Positions 9,174 to 18,210 of a stretch of 64,000 nucleotides of DNA are shown here, piece by piece. The stretch is from Flavobacteriaceae bacterium (GTDB lineage: Bacteria > Bacteroidota > Bacteroidia > Flavobacteriales > Flavobacteriaceae). The stretch covers positions 372,001 through 436,000 of the forward strand of contig JADGEL010000003.1 in the NCBI GenBank assembly GCA_016744415.1, in the 5' to 3' direction. Below the pieces are notes generated by a model. That model saw nothing but the letters and a program-made list of their open reading frames with translations. It was not told where the DNA came from and did not search any database. A program made the position numbers and the translations under genes. The stretch's first letter is position 1, and every line of letters starts with the position of its first letter.

Positions 9174-10019
9174 ATGTTTAAAACGCTTACCACATTAGTA
9201 CTTATTATTGGGTTAACTTTTTCAGTTAATGCACAGATTGATACACCAGCACCAAGTCCATCATCTAAAATGGAACAAGTTGTTGGATTGACAGATATTA
9301 CGATTGATTATTCTAGACCTGCAATGCGTGGAAGAACTATTTTCGGAAACCTAGTACCTTACGGTAAAGTTTGGAGAACTGGAGCTAATATGAAAACGAA
9401 GATAACTTTTAGTAGCGATGTAACAATTGACAATAAAGAATTAAAAGCAGGAACTTATGCTATTTTAACGATCCCTACTGAAGATTATTGGGACATCATT
9501 TTCTATACTGATACTAAAGGAGGTGGAGCACCGGCAGAATTAGACAATAGCTTAGTTGCTTTAAAAATGACTGTTAAAACACAATTATTAACAAACGATG
9601 TTCAATCATTCACCTTTGGTATTAGTGATATCACAAACAACGGTGCAAATGTGAATATTTCTTGGGAAAAAACGAGTGTTACTTTTGATGTTGTTGTACC
9701 AACAGATGTTATCGCAATGGCAAGTATTGAAAAAGCAATGTCTGGTCCAACTGCAAACGAATACTTTCAATCTGCTGTATATTTACTAACTACAAAGAAA
9801 GATATTAAGCTTGCAAAAGAATGGATTGACAAAGCAATTGCTATGAATGATAATCCTCCTTTTTGGCAGTTACGTCAACAATCACTAATTTGGGCAGCTA
9901 ATGGCGATAAAAAAGGAGCCATTGAAATTGCAAAACAATCATTAGCTAAGTCAAAAGAAGCTGGTAATGATGATTATGTAAAAATGAATAACGATTCTAT
10001 AGCAGAATGGTCTAATTAG
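9174..10019 (+). CDS. DUF2911 domain-containing secreted protein with TPR-like tail
   Basis: Begins with a signal peptide (MFKTLTTLVLIIGLTFSVNAQ) and is exported. Residues about 25-165 form the DUF2911 domain, with family blocks SRPAMRGRTIFGNLVPYGKVWRTG and the later TYAILTIPTEDYW. The C-terminal 100 residues (from about AMASIEKAMSGPTANEY) are helical and TPR-like. The function of DUF2911 is not known. A TTG start 27 bases earlier is possible but would put charged residues ahead of the signal peptide. A second DUF2911 gene follows after 26 bases, so this is a tandem pair. Confidence 0.85.
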   Translation: MFKTLTTLVLIIGLTFSVNAQIDTPAPSPSSKMEQVVGLTDITIDYSRPAMRGRTIFGNLVPYGKVWRTGANMKTKITFSSDVTIDNKELKAGTYAILTIPTEDYWDIIFYTDTKGGGAPAELDNSLVALKMTVKTQLLTNDVQSFTFGISDITNNGANVNISWEKTSVTFDVVVPTDVIAMASIEKAMSGPTANEYFQSAVYLLTTKKDIKLAKEWIDKAIAMNDNPPFWQLRQQSLIWAANGDKKGAIEIAKQSLAKSKEAGNDDYVKMNNDSIAEWSN

Positions 10020-10045
10020 TAATTAATCACTTAAATTCAACCCAC

Positions 10046-10537
10046 ATGAAAACAAAAGTAATTATCTTATTTATGCTTACAAGCATATTGAGTTTCGGAC
10101 AAAAAAGTAAAAAACAACATGTCGAAGGCACTATAAACAAAGTCAATATTGAAATTGACTATAGTGCCCCAAGTGTAAAAGAAAGAACTATTTACGGAGA
10201 GCTTGTTCCTTTTGGTGAAGTTTGGCGCGCAGGTGCTAATGCAAATACAACGGTTGAATTCAGTAAGAATACAACTATTAACGGACAGGAAATAAACGCA
10301 GGTAAATATGCTTTGTTTATAATACCAAATGATAACAACCAAGCTTGGGAAGTTATTTTTAGTAAAAAGAATAATGCATGGGGAGCCTTTTCTTATAAAG
10401 AATCTGAAGATGCACTTCGTGTAAAAGTAAAAGTAAAAGACAATGAGAAATCTGTTGAATTGCTAACGTATGAAGTTACTAAAAGCGGAATCAAATTTGC
10501 TTGGGCTGATAAACATTTTGTATTGGCTGTAAAATAA
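10046..10537 (+). CDS. DUF2911 domain-containing secreted protein
   Basis: A 163-residue exported protein with a signal peptide (MKTKVIILFMLTSILSFGQ) and a single DUF2911 domain; the block YSAPSVKERTIYGELVPFGEVWRAG aligns with that of the preceding gene, while the TPR-like tail is absent. The two genes are probably cotranscribed, and a hairpin terminator follows at 10558. No enzymatic residues can be named for this family, so only envelope location is inferred. Confidence 0.85.
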   Translation: MKTKVIILFMLTSILSFGQKSKKQHVEGTINKVNIEIDYSAPSVKERTIYGELVPFGEVWRAGANANTTVEFSKNTTINGQEINAGKYALFIIPNDNNQAWEVIFSKKNNAWGAFSYKESEDALRVKVKVKDNEKSVELLTYEVTKSGIKFAWADKHFVLAVK

Positions 10538-10557
10538 TACAAACACGAATTCATTAA

Positions 10558-10590
10558 AATCCTGCAAATTTATTTGCGGGATTTTTTTTG
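10558..10590 (+). terminator. Rho-independent terminator after the DUF2911 pair
   Basis: Inverted repeat aatcctgcaaat / atttgcgggatt (one G-T pair) followed by a run of T, 20 bases after the stop codon. Confidence 0.8.
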
Positions 10591-10680
10591 TCCCATTTCA
10601 AATCATTTTTTGCAAAATATTTCTTGTAAAACGCACACAATCAGATTAATTAAAATAACGACAAATCTATCCTTTATTTG

Positions 10681-10688
10681 TAACTTTG
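10681..10688 (+). promoter_or_regulatory. -7 box candidate for the cytochrome gene
   Basis: TAACTTTG fits TAnnTTTG and lies 16 bases before the ATG at 10704. No convincing -33 element is visible. Confidence 0.3.
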
Positions 10689-10703
10689 ATAAAAATATTT
10701 TTT

Positions 10704-11486
10704 ATGAAAACAAAGTTATTATTAGGCATATTAGTAGTGTCAAGTATTATCAGCTGTACAACTGATAAAAAGGAAAAACTTAATAAAATAGATGGTATTA
10801 CCGAAGTAGAAAATGATGTAGTAAAAAATACTTCTAAAGGCTATGAGTTGATGAAACAAAAATGTTTTATTTGTCATTTTGAAAAGCCAGATCCTTCTCG
10901 AAAAGATCAAATGCTTGCTCCTCCTTTTTTAAGAGTTCAAGAGCATTACAAACCAACTTATCCAAAAAAGGAAGATTTTATAGTTTCTGTTATGAGCATA
11001 ATAAACAACCCATCTGTAGACAAAACCCTAATGCCAGGAGCTGTTAAAAAGTTTAATTTAATGCCAAAGTTAGTGTATGATCAAAAAGAGCTGCGCTTAA
11101 TTGCCGAGACTTTGTATGATATGGATTATGGCAATTCACCAAAAATGAAAATGAAACTTAACTTGCGTTTAAATAATGGTAAGAAATGGAAGCTCTCTAA
11201 GAATTCTATCGGACAAATAAATGAAATCGTAACTAATTTAAACAATTTTGAAGCTACAGATATTTCGTCTTATAATAAGTTGGGAAAGGATATCTTTGAT
11301 GAAGCTAAAATGATTATGCTAGACGAGTCATACACAGGAGAACTATGGGAGCAAATTCATGCTTTTTTTAATGGTATTGAAAATAATATGCATTCATTAA
11401 TAAGTACTAAATCTATCGACCAAGCTAAAGGTGAAGTGACTATTTTGAAAACAAAATTTGATCAATTTTATGATTACTTTGAGTAA
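10704..11486 (+). CDS. Monoheme c-type cytochrome lipoprotein
   Basis: A 260-residue lipoprotein: the signal ends in SIISC with the lipidated Cys at residue 18. A single heme-binding motif CFICH (residues 54-58) follows. Downstream, one of the Met residues in MPGAVKKFNLMPK could be the axial ligand. Only the first half resembles a cytochrome c; the second half is a helical region of unknown role. The ATG at 10704 is chosen over a TTG 18 bases upstream because it starts the signal peptide. It is monocistronic and converges on the symporter gene. A role in envelope electron transfer is inferred from the heme motif only. Confidence 0.8.
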   Translation: MKTKLLLGILVVSSIISCTTDKKEKLNKIDGITEVENDVVKNTSKGYELMKQKCFICHFEKPDPSRKDQMLAPPFLRVQEHYKPTYPKKEDFIVSVMSIINNPSVDKTLMPGAVKKFNLMPKLVYDQKELRLIAETLYDMDYGNSPKMKMKLNLRLNNGKKWKLSKNSIGQINEIVTNLNNFEATDISSYNKLGKDIFDEAKMIMLDESYTGELWEQIHAFFNGIENNMHSLISTKSIDQAKGEVTILKTKFDQFYDYFE

Positions 11487-11526
11487 GAAAAAAAAGCCAA
11501 CTCATTAAAGCTCCTATTACATTGCT

Positions 11527-13233
11527 TTACTTATTTTTAGAAATTGATTGAATAATATGTGCAAATAAAATCACCAAGGTACATCCAATTAAATTCAACC
11601 ATAAATAAGCAATATTAAATACGTCGGTATTGTCTAAGTAAAAAAGAATTAAGACACATATCTCTCCTAAAATAGCGGCTATAAATGTTGGAGTTCCTTT
11701 TATCTTTTTAAAGAAAAAAGCAATAGCAAATACACCTAAAATGGTTCCATAAAATAAAGAACCAACAATATTTACTGCTTCAATTAAATTATCAAATAAA
11801 GAGGCGACGGAAGCAAAAATTAAGGCAACAACACCCCAACCGAATGTAAACCACTTAGACATTTTTAAATAATGTTTGTCTGATGCACCTGGTACATACG
11901 AGCGTTTGTAGATATCTATTAACGAAGTCGTTGCTAAAGCATTTAACTCTGATGCGGTTGAAGACATTGCCGCAGAAAAGATAACCGCCAACAACAAACC
12001 TATCAAACCAATTGGTAAATGCTGGGTTACAAAAGAGATAAACACATAATCTGAGTCTTCGGTTTCCATCTTTATATTTTCATTTTCAGATACTCTTTCT
12101 ATTAGTTCTTTAGCTTCATCTCGCAAATACTTTTCTTCATCAAGCAGTCCATTCATTTTTGCTACTGCAACGGCATTATCAACTCCAGCATTTTTATTTT
12201 CAACCACCTTATAAATAGCATCTTGTTTTTTATGGGTAACTTCATCCAATGCCATTTCCATTGCATCGTATTCATTCGCATAATTAGATTTTTTTACTAT
12301 TTCTACATTGGCCTTGTTAAAATGAAGTGGTGCATCATTGAACTGATAAAATACAAACATCATTATACCAACAAACAAAATAGCGAATTGCATTGGCACT
12401 TTAAAGAGTCCGTTAAACAACAGCCCCAACCTAGATTGGGTTAAAGATTTTCCTGATAAATAACGTTGTACCTGAGATTGATCGGTTCCAAAATAGGATA
12501 AGAACAAAAATGTACCGCCCAACAATGCCGACCAAATATTGTAACGATTTGATAAATCAAACTCAAAATCAACTACATTTAGTTTCCCCATATTACCAGC
12601 AATATCAACTGCATCAGAAAACGAAATTGTTGGTGGTAACTTTGCTACAATGATTAAAAAAGCGATGAACATTCCACTTAATATCACAATCATTTGTTGC
12701 TTTTGTGTTTGACTTACAGCGTTTGTACCTCCTGAAACGGTATAAATAATTACCAATGCACCAATTAATAAATTGGTTACGTTTAGATTCCATCCTAAGA
12801 TAGAAGACAAAATAATAGATGGCGCAAAAATGGTTAATCCTGCTGCTAAACCTCTTTGTACTAAAAATAAAACTGCAGTTAATGAACGTGTTTTTAAATC
12901 GAAACGTCCTTCTAAAAATTCGTAAGCAGTATATACTTTTAAATTGTAAAACCGTGGCAATACAAAAATACAGAGAATGATCATTGCAATAGGTAACCCA
13001 AAATAAAATTGAGCAAACCTCATGCCGTCATCATAGGCTTGCCCTGGTGTAGACAAAAAGGTAATGGCGCTTGCTTGTGTTGCCATTACTGACAATCCGA
13101 TGGTATACCAAGGCAACGTTTGCTCACCTCTTAAAAAGGATTCTGTAGTGTTTACGTTACGTGTTTTCCATATACCGTAAAAAACAATTAATAATAAAAT
13201 TCCGACAAGAATAGTCCAATCTATAATATGCAT
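11527..13233 (-). CDS. Sodium:solute symporter (SSS family)
   Basis: A 568-residue inner-membrane symporter of the SSS family with about 13 membrane segments. Typical features are the N-terminal WTILVGILLLIVFYGIW span, the ESFLRGEQTLPWYTIGLSVMATQASAITFL block and GGTNAVSQTQKQQM in the middle. An unusual hydrophilic, Lys/Glu/Asp-rich insertion of about 90 residues lies near residues 310-395 between membrane segments. The transported solute (sugar, sialic acid, amino acid or other) cannot be decided. Its ATG overlaps the stop codon of a 38-residue membrane peptide gene upstream, which implies coupled translation. Confidence 0.9.
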   Translation of the reverse strand: MHIIDWTILVGILLLIVFYGIWKTRNVNTTESFLRGEQTLPWYTIGLSVMATQASAITFLSTPGQAYDDGMRFAQFYFGLPIAMIILCIFVLPRFYNLKVYTAYEFLEGRFDLKTRSLTAVLFLVQRGLAAGLTIFAPSIILSSILGWNLNVTNLLIGALVIIYTVSGGTNAVSQTQKQQMIVILSGMFIAFLIIVAKLPPTISFSDAVDIAGNMGKLNVVDFEFDLSNRYNIWSALLGGTFLFLSYFGTDQSQVQRYLSGKSLTQSRLGLLFNGLFKVPMQFAILFVGIMMFVFYQFNDAPLHFNKANVEIVKKSNYANEYDAMEMALDEVTHKKQDAIYKVVENKNAGVDNAVAVAKMNGLLDEEKYLRDEAKELIERVSENENIKMETEDSDYVFISFVTQHLPIGLIGLLLAVIFSAAMSSTASELNALATTSLIDIYKRSYVPGASDKHYLKMSKWFTFGWGVVALIFASVASLFDNLIEAVNIVGSLFYGTILGVFAIAFFFKKIKGTPTFIAAILGEICVLILFYLDNTDVFNIAYLWLNLIGCTLVILFAHIIQSISKNK

Positions 13234-13349
13234 TAGGCGTATTTTTTAGTAAATAAGGTGAATAATACAACCAATACTATTTGAAATATCAGCACAAATA
13301 AATAGAGCTGATTCCATGTTTTAAAAATTGGTGGCTTCTCTTTTTTCAT
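13233..13349 (-). CDS. Small single-span membrane peptide (38 aa) coupled to the SSS symporter
   Basis: A short gene read directly from the sequence: 38 residues starting MKKEKPPIFKTWNQLY, then one hydrophobic span of about 18 residues (LFVLIFQIVLVVLFTLF) and a basic tail (TKKYA). Its stop codon and the symporter start share bases in a TAATG arrangement, a strong sign of translational coupling. The layout (cytoplasmic basic N-terminus, Pro-Pro, Trp at the membrane boundary, one span) resembles small accessory subunits that sit next to SSS permeases, but I infer that from context. It could modulate or stabilise the transporter. Confidence 0.65.
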   Translation of the reverse strand: MKKEKPPIFKTWNQLYLFVLIFQIVLVVLFTLFTKKYA

Positions 13350-13441
13350 GTTTACTTAAAATTTTAATTTGTTCTAGATACAATTTTCTCCTTTGGTCGA
13401 AAAACACTCGAACTGACGAATATTTACTATTTACTTTAATT

Positions 13442-13523
13442 TGTCATTCCGCACTTGATGCGGAATCCAGTTTTATTTTTTTTTAGAGATGTTGAATAGA
13501 TTCCCGCTTTCGCGAGAAAGACA
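13442..13523. repeat. Imperfect palindromic intergenic repeat
   Basis: The segment opens with GTCATTCCGC and has a perfect internal stem ttccgca/tgcggaa. It ends with GATTCCCGCTTTCGCGAGAAAGAC-like sequence, so its outer arms are roughly inverted. This form is familiar as a dispersed palindromic element in many Flavobacteriaceae genomes. It lies in the gap upstream of the symporter pair and downstream of the deacetylase. Confidence 0.6.
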
Positions 13524-13529
13524 TTATTG

Positions 13530-16058
13530 TTAATTTTTTATCTCTTGCTCATTACCATTCTTACCTACAGACAATAAATTAGTGTACAATCTGAATGCAC
13601 CAGAAACCCCTGCTGGCAATTCTCTAAAGAAACTCAATCCTGTATAAATAAAATACCCTTTTCCGTATTTTGCTACTAACAAGCTTCCTTTTTTTGCTGA
13701 TTCTCCTTTGTCGCTCATAGATAAAATTGGTGTGAATTCACTTCCCCACTCATCAGGAAAATACAATCCTCGTTCTTGCACCCAACCTTCAAAATCTTTC
13801 TCAGTGATTTTATTAGGGAATTGCATTACTTCATTTTCTGGCGCTAAAATCTTTACTTCTGAGTTTTCATCTGTCACTCTATCCCTTGATAATTTTAACT
13901 TTAAAGGCGAAACTTCATCTACTTTTAATGCATGATTGGTATTGTATTGCACCATCAATGTTCCACCGCTTTTTACATACTCATGTAAAGATTCTTGATA
14001 GTAATTTACTCTATCACTAGTATTTAAAGTACGAATTCCTAAAATAACAGCATCAAAGTTTTTTAGTTTATCTAAAGAAATATCTTTTTCATCTAACTCA
14101 ACAACTGTATATCCCACTTGACGTAAACTAGCTGGTATCTCATCTCCTGCTCCTTGAATATATCCTATTAATTGTCCTTTCTTTTGGATATCTAGTTTTA
14201 CAATTTTACTTTCTGATGGCATCAAAACAGATTGAAAAGGAATGTGATCATAATCAATTTCTACCAAAGCATCCGTATAAATTTTATTTTCGATGGTAAC
14301 CATCGGCGTAATTTTTCCTTCACTTTGATTTACTGGAGGAGTCATCTTAAATGTAACCGTTTGCTCTGCTCCTTTTTTATCAATAGAAATAACATGATAT
14401 TTTGGGCTCACTTCCCATCCTTGTGGATATGCCAACTCCACTTTTCCAGAAATATTGGCCTTTCCAGATTTTACAATTACTGTTACATCTTTTGGTTTTT
14501 CATCCGAAAAAATCAGTACATTATCAGCAATACTTGCAGTAACTTCTGGGATAATTTCAAATGGCTTGTACATTTCTCCTTTTACCGGATCGTTGTATTT
14601 ATACACAATATCTTTGTTAAACTGAAAAGAATAACCATCAAAATCGATAATAAAATTGACAGACAATTCTCTAGGTGTATTTGGCAATCCTATTAATTCT
14701 TTATCATCAACACGATACATGCCTAAAGTTCCTTTTTTGGTCAACCAATACGGACTTGTATAAGACATATCAATCGGCACAAAACCTTTTATCTCATATT
14801 TTTGTGGAATATTATTTTCTAAATCTACATCAGGATTCTCAGCAACATTTAATGGAGACAAACTCACCGATCTTAATTTCATCGAAAAATCACTTCTATT
14901 AATTGCCTCAATAGAAACAGTAAATTCACTATTTCTTGTAGCTGATGATTCGTTTGCGACAGCCTCTAAATACAAACCAGTACATGCCAAAATGATTTTC
15001 TTTAACTCTTTTGATTTTTGATTTTTCCAATGTTCATCTTCTAAGTTTTGAATCAATTTAAAAGCTTTTATTAATTCAGACACACTCGCTGACGGATTTG
15101 TAAAGTCAAAATCACTTTCTACTTTGTGCAATATTTTTCCGATAGCCTCACCTCCACTGACACGAGACCAAGTCGTATTTACACCTTCAAATACATTTGA
15201 TTTGTCCGATGGCATTTCACCCTTTACCAATTCTAAATATGCTAAATCACTTCCTCGAGTACCAGTTCTACCAAAGCCTTGACTCTTGTGCATACTCCTA
15301 CTCAAACTTGAGATTTCTGTATTCGACAATCCTACTGATGAGTAAAATGCACCAATATCAACAGATAATAATTTATCTTTATTTGCTTCCTCAAATTTCT
15401 CTTTGCTTCCGTAAAACCACCAATGGGTATTAAAAAATTCTCTCTTTGGTTGCCAAACATTTACAAACTCTAATTGATCTGGATATTTAGTAGCATCACC
15501 TGCTAAATCAAAAGCCATAGCGCTTAATACCGCTGAAGATGTGTGATGCCCATGTGTTTTGCCAAAGGTGTTTTTTTTATGACTGAATCGGTTAACGATA
15601 ATATCTGGTTTAAATTTCCGTATTGCCAAAACAACATCACCCAATACTTCTTTTTCATTCCAAATAGCCAAAGTTTCATCAGGATGTTTTGAATATCCAA
15701 AATCATTGGCACGGGTAAAAAATTGTTCACCTCCATCAGTTCTTCTTGCCGCCAATAATTCTTGCGTGCGAATTACTCCCAACAACTCTCTTATTTCTGC
15801 CCCAATTAAATTCTGCCCACCATCACCTCTAGTTAACGATAAATAAGCAGTTCTAGCCTTTACATCATTCGCAAAATAAGAAATCAAACCTGTGTTTTCA
15901 TCATCAGGATGTGCAGCGATGTACAAAACAGATCCTAAAAAGTTTAGTTTTTTTATGGATTCGTGAATTTCTGAAGCTGTTGGTTTTTGTGGGGCTTGAG
16001 CTTTTGTAGGGATCGATAAAAATAATACAGCACAAAATAAAAGTAGAATTCGATTCAT
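13530..16058 (-). CDS. Secreted PIG-L family (LmbE-like) deacetylase with C-terminal GATase-like domain
   Basis: An 842-residue exported protein with a signal peptide (residues 1-20, cut after TKA). The N-terminal domain (about 40-290) is a PIG-L/LmbE zinc deacetylase: AHPDDEN at 49-55 supplies His50 and Asp53, and a later THGHHTS segment near residue 170 gives the third ligand. A middle region has beta-sandwich modules, and the last 240 residues resemble a ThuA/GATase1-type Rossmann domain (LIGYIQGAGDEIP, then GGTLMVQYN). PIG-L enzymes remove acetyl groups from N-acetylated sugars or related compounds; the exact substrate is unknown. It is full length and monocistronic. Confidence 0.88.
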   Translation of the reverse strand: MNRILLLFCAVLFLSIPTKAQAPQKPTASEIHESIKKLNFLGSVLYIAAHPDDENTGLISYFANDVKARTAYLSLTRGDGGQNLIGAEIRELLGVIRTQELLAARRTDGGEQFFTRANDFGYSKHPDETLAIWNEKEVLGDVVLAIRKFKPDIIVNRFSHKKNTFGKTHGHHTSSAVLSAMAFDLAGDATKYPDQLEFVNVWQPKREFFNTHWWFYGSKEKFEEANKDKLLSVDIGAFYSSVGLSNTEISSLSRSMHKSQGFGRTGTRGSDLAYLELVKGEMPSDKSNVFEGVNTTWSRVSGGEAIGKILHKVESDFDFTNPSASVSELIKAFKLIQNLEDEHWKNQKSKELKKIILACTGLYLEAVANESSATRNSEFTVSIEAINRSDFSMKLRSVSLSPLNVAENPDVDLENNIPQKYEIKGFVPIDMSYTSPYWLTKKGTLGMYRVDDKELIGLPNTPRELSVNFIIDFDGYSFQFNKDIVYKYNDPVKGEMYKPFEIIPEVTASIADNVLIFSDEKPKDVTVIVKSGKANISGKVELAYPQGWEVSPKYHVISIDKKGAEQTVTFKMTPPVNQSEGKITPMVTIENKIYTDALVEIDYDHIPFQSVLMPSESKIVKLDIQKKGQLIGYIQGAGDEIPASLRQVGYTVVELDEKDISLDKLKNFDAVILGIRTLNTSDRVNYYQESLHEYVKSGGTLMVQYNTNHALKVDEVSPLKLKLSRDRVTDENSEVKILAPENEVMQFPNKITEKDFEGWVQERGLYFPDEWGSEFTPILSMSDKGESAKKGSLLVAKYGKGYFIYTGLSFFRELPAGVSGAFRLYTNLLSVGKNGNEQEIKN

Positions 16059-16212
16059 TGGTTAGTATTTGATTCTTGTTAGTTGAGCAAAACTAACAGT
16101 TTTAAATTAATAGTCTTTTTAATGTCTAAAACTTAACACTAATTTATGATAATAACAAGGTCTTTTCGAACTCCTTAAAATAATCTTATGAGATGTATTA
16201 CTTTTATTAATG

Positions 16213-16306
16213 AGGTCGCCACGTTGCTCCTAAGTCTCTTTCTCGCGAAGACATCTTTGCGAGTGTAGTGAAGTAATCTCTCTTTTACAAATCTAACAGA
16301 TTACTT
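16213..16306. repeat. Degenerate dispersed repeat remnant
   Basis: Contains CTCGCGAAGACATCTTTGCGAG followed by TGTAGTGAAGTAATCTC-like sequence and an inverted agattactt (aagtaatct at 16271-16279, agattactt at 16298-16306). This resembles decayed copies of the common 'gcgagtgtagtgaagcaatctc' intergenic elements. Its GC is higher than its surroundings. Confidence 0.45.
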
Positions 16307-16377
16307 TATCTTTTTATTAGCCATAAAGACATATAATTTTGTTTATAAATACATTTCCGTATCACACTTATTTAGAA

Positions 16378-16385
16378 TATATTTG
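16378..16385 (+). promoter_or_regulatory. -7 box candidate for dnaN
   Basis: TATATTTG matches TAnnTTTG, 23 bases before the dnaN ATG. A near-consensus TTTC lies about 20 bases upstream at the -33 position. Confidence 0.45.
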
Positions 16386-16408
16386 TATTCTTATTAAAAT
16401 AAAATCAG

Positions 16409-17527
16409 ATGAAATTTATAGTATCAAGTTCTCAACTATTAAAGCAACTACAAGTGTTAGGAGGCGTTATAAACAATAACAACACCTTACCAATTTTAGA
16501 TAACTTTTTGTTTGAATTAGACACCAACCAATTAAAGATTACGGCGTCAGATTTAGAAACAACAATGAGTTCTACAATAGAGGTTGAATCGGACTCTAAA
16601 GGAGCTGTTGCAGTTTCAGCTCGTTTGTTGTTAGATACTTTAAAAACTTTTCCTGACCAACCTTTGACTTTTAAAACAGAGGATAACAGTACGATTGAAA
16701 TCAGTTCTAGTCAAGGAAAATATGACATGGCTTACTTTAATGGTGATGAATTTCCGAAAGCAATAGCTTTGGCATCTCCTAGTAAAACGGTTTTAAATGG
16801 TGGTATTTTAGCTACGGCTATTTCAAAAACTATTTTTGCTGCAGGTAACGATGATTTACGCCCTGTAATGAGTGGTGTGTTTTTTCAGTTTAGCCCAGAA
16901 AGTTTAACTTTTGTTGCGACTGATGCTCACAAATTAGTAAAATATACACGTACTGATGTAACGGCTGAAGAAGTTGCAGAATTCATTATGCCAAAAAAGC
17001 CATTAAACTTATTAAAAGGAATTTTAGGAAGCTCTGATAGTGATGTAACTATAGAATACAACAACTCAAATGCTAAGTTTGTTTTTGACAATGTGGTATT
17101 AGAATGTAGATTGATTGATGGAAAATATCCAAACTACGAAGCGGTGATTCCAAAAGAAAACCCGAATAAATTAACAGTTGATAGAGGTTCGTTTTTAAAC
17201 TCTACACGTCGTGTGTCTATCTTTTCTAGCAAGACCACACATCAAATTCGTTTAAAAATGGCAGGGACAGAATTAAACATTTCTGCTGAAGACATTGACT
17301 ATTCAAACAAAGCTGATGAGCGTTTAAATTGCGAGTACCAAGGCGACGATATGCAAATTGGTTTTAACTCTCGTTTTTTAACTGAAATGTTAAGTAACTT
17401 AGATTCTAACGAGGTTGTCATTGAAATGTCTTTACCAAACAGAGCAGGAATTTTAACCCCTGTTGATGGTACTGAAGAAGGTGAGCAAATAACCATGCTG
17501 GTAATGCCTGTGATGTTGAATAATTAA
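16409..17527 (+). CDS. dnaN: DNA polymerase III beta sliding clamp
   Basis: DnaN forms the ring clamp that tethers DNA polymerase III to DNA. The 372-residue length and the three repeated clamp domains fit the family; conserved blocks include LPILDNFLFEL near residue 28, VATDAHKLV in domain 2 and the C-terminal LVMPVMLNN end, close to the usual (MPMR) terminus that helps shape the partner-binding pocket. It is not next to dnaA, as is normal in Bacteroidota. A perfect hairpin terminator follows. Confidence 0.97.
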   Translation: MKFIVSSSQLLKQLQVLGGVINNNNTLPILDNFLFELDTNQLKITASDLETTMSSTIEVESDSKGAVAVSARLLLDTLKTFPDQPLTFKTEDNSTIEISSSQGKYDMAYFNGDEFPKAIALASPSKTVLNGGILATAISKTIFAAGNDDLRPVMSGVFFQFSPESLTFVATDAHKLVKYTRTDVTAEEVAEFIMPKKPLNLLKGILGSSDSDVTIEYNNSNAKFVFDNVVLECRLIDGKYPNYEAVIPKENPNKLTVDRGSFLNSTRRVSIFSSKTTHQIRLKMAGTELNISAEDIDYSNKADERLNCEYQGDDMQIGFNSRFLTEMLSNLDSNEVVIEMSLPNRAGILTPVDGTEEGEQITMLVMPVMLNN

Positions 17528-17564
17528 ATTCAAGACATTAGAGTATAGATATTAGACACAAGAT

Positions 17565-17596
17565 AAAACCACAACTTTATAAGTTGTGGTTTTTTT
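17565..17596 (+). terminator. Rho-independent terminator after dnaN
   Basis: Perfect 13-bp stem aaaaccacaactt / aagttgtggtttt with a 3-base loop, followed by a T run. Confidence 0.9.
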
Positions 17597-17622
17597 ACTA
17601 TGCGGATATAATTCTCTTCTAT

Positions 17623-18210
17623 TTATTCCTCAATCCAAGAAATAACTTCTGCATCATCGGGCAACGTTTTCGGTTTAATTACCTTAACAACTTCACCTTG
17701 TTCATTTATTAGATATTTTTGAAAGTTCCATTTTACCTTAGAATCCTTAAAACCATTTCTATCCTTTTGAGTTAAGAATTGATACACATCATCCATATCC
17801 TTACCTTTAACTGATATCTTACTCATCATTGGGAAAGTAACTCCGTAGTTTTCAGAACAAAAAGCGGCAATATCTAGATCTGAACCTGGTTCTTGCCTTA
17901 AAAAGTTATTAGCAGGAAAACCTACAATCACAAAGTCGTTATTTTGATATTTGGTATATAATGCTTGCAGATTTTCGTATTGAGGCGTAAGTCCGCATTT
18001 TGAAGCCGTATTTACAATCATTATTTTTTTACCTTTTAAATCTGCAAAGTTAAATTCATTTCCATCCAAATCTTTTACTTTGAATTGGTAAATAGTTTCC
18101 TTTTTTACAGGTTCTTGTATTTGTGCTATATCAATTTCTTTATTCTCCTTTTTTGGTGTACAGCTTAAAAAGCTAATTATCATTAAAACTAATAGGCTTA
18201 TTTTTTTCAT
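17623..18210 (-). CDS. Glutathione peroxidase-like lipoprotein (thiol peroxidase)
   Basis: A 195-residue lipoprotein (lipobox SFLSC, Cys17) with a GPx fold. The peroxidatic residue is a Cys at 72 in NTASKCGLT, and a second Cys at 118 (AAFCSENYG) fits the resolving Cys of thioredoxin-dependent GPx enzymes. The Trp/Asn of the catalytic group are in KWNFQKYL. The usual Gln of the NQF motif is Asn here (ANNF), a change I believe is frequent in Bacteroidota. It probably reduces peroxides with thioredoxin rather than glutathione. The lipid anchor places it in the envelope. Confidence 0.9.
   Translation of the reverse strand: MKKISLLVLMIISFLSCTPKKENKEIDIAQIQEPVKKETIYQFKVKDLDGNEFNFADLKGKKIMIVNTASKCGLTPQYENLQALYTKYQNNDFVIVGFPANNFLRQEPGSDLDIAAFCSENYGVTFPMMSKISVKGKDMDDVYQFLTQKDRNGFKDSKVKWNFQKYLINEQGEVVKVIKPKTLPDDAEVISWIEE

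Larger units (their letters stand above)
16059..16408. other. Intergenic region between the PIG-L gene and dnaN, with repeat remnant
   Basis: A 350-base gap between divergent genes with no credible coding frame. It holds a repeat remnant (16213-16306) and a dnaN -7 box candidate (16378). Near 16088 there is a CAAAACTA that would be a -7 box for the minus-strand deacetylase, inside a small gttagt/actaac hairpin. Nothing else is recognised. Confidence 0.6.

Noticed and set aside
10574..10765. Plus-strand reading frame of 63 codons before the cytochrome gene
   Set aside because: Starts inside the terminator hairpin and overlaps the start and signal peptide of the cytochrome gene in another frame.
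14232..14696. Long antisense frame in the PIG-L gene (154 codons)
   Set aside because: Composition is that of the complement of a real coding region (Phe, Ile, Asn-rich); no family resemblance.
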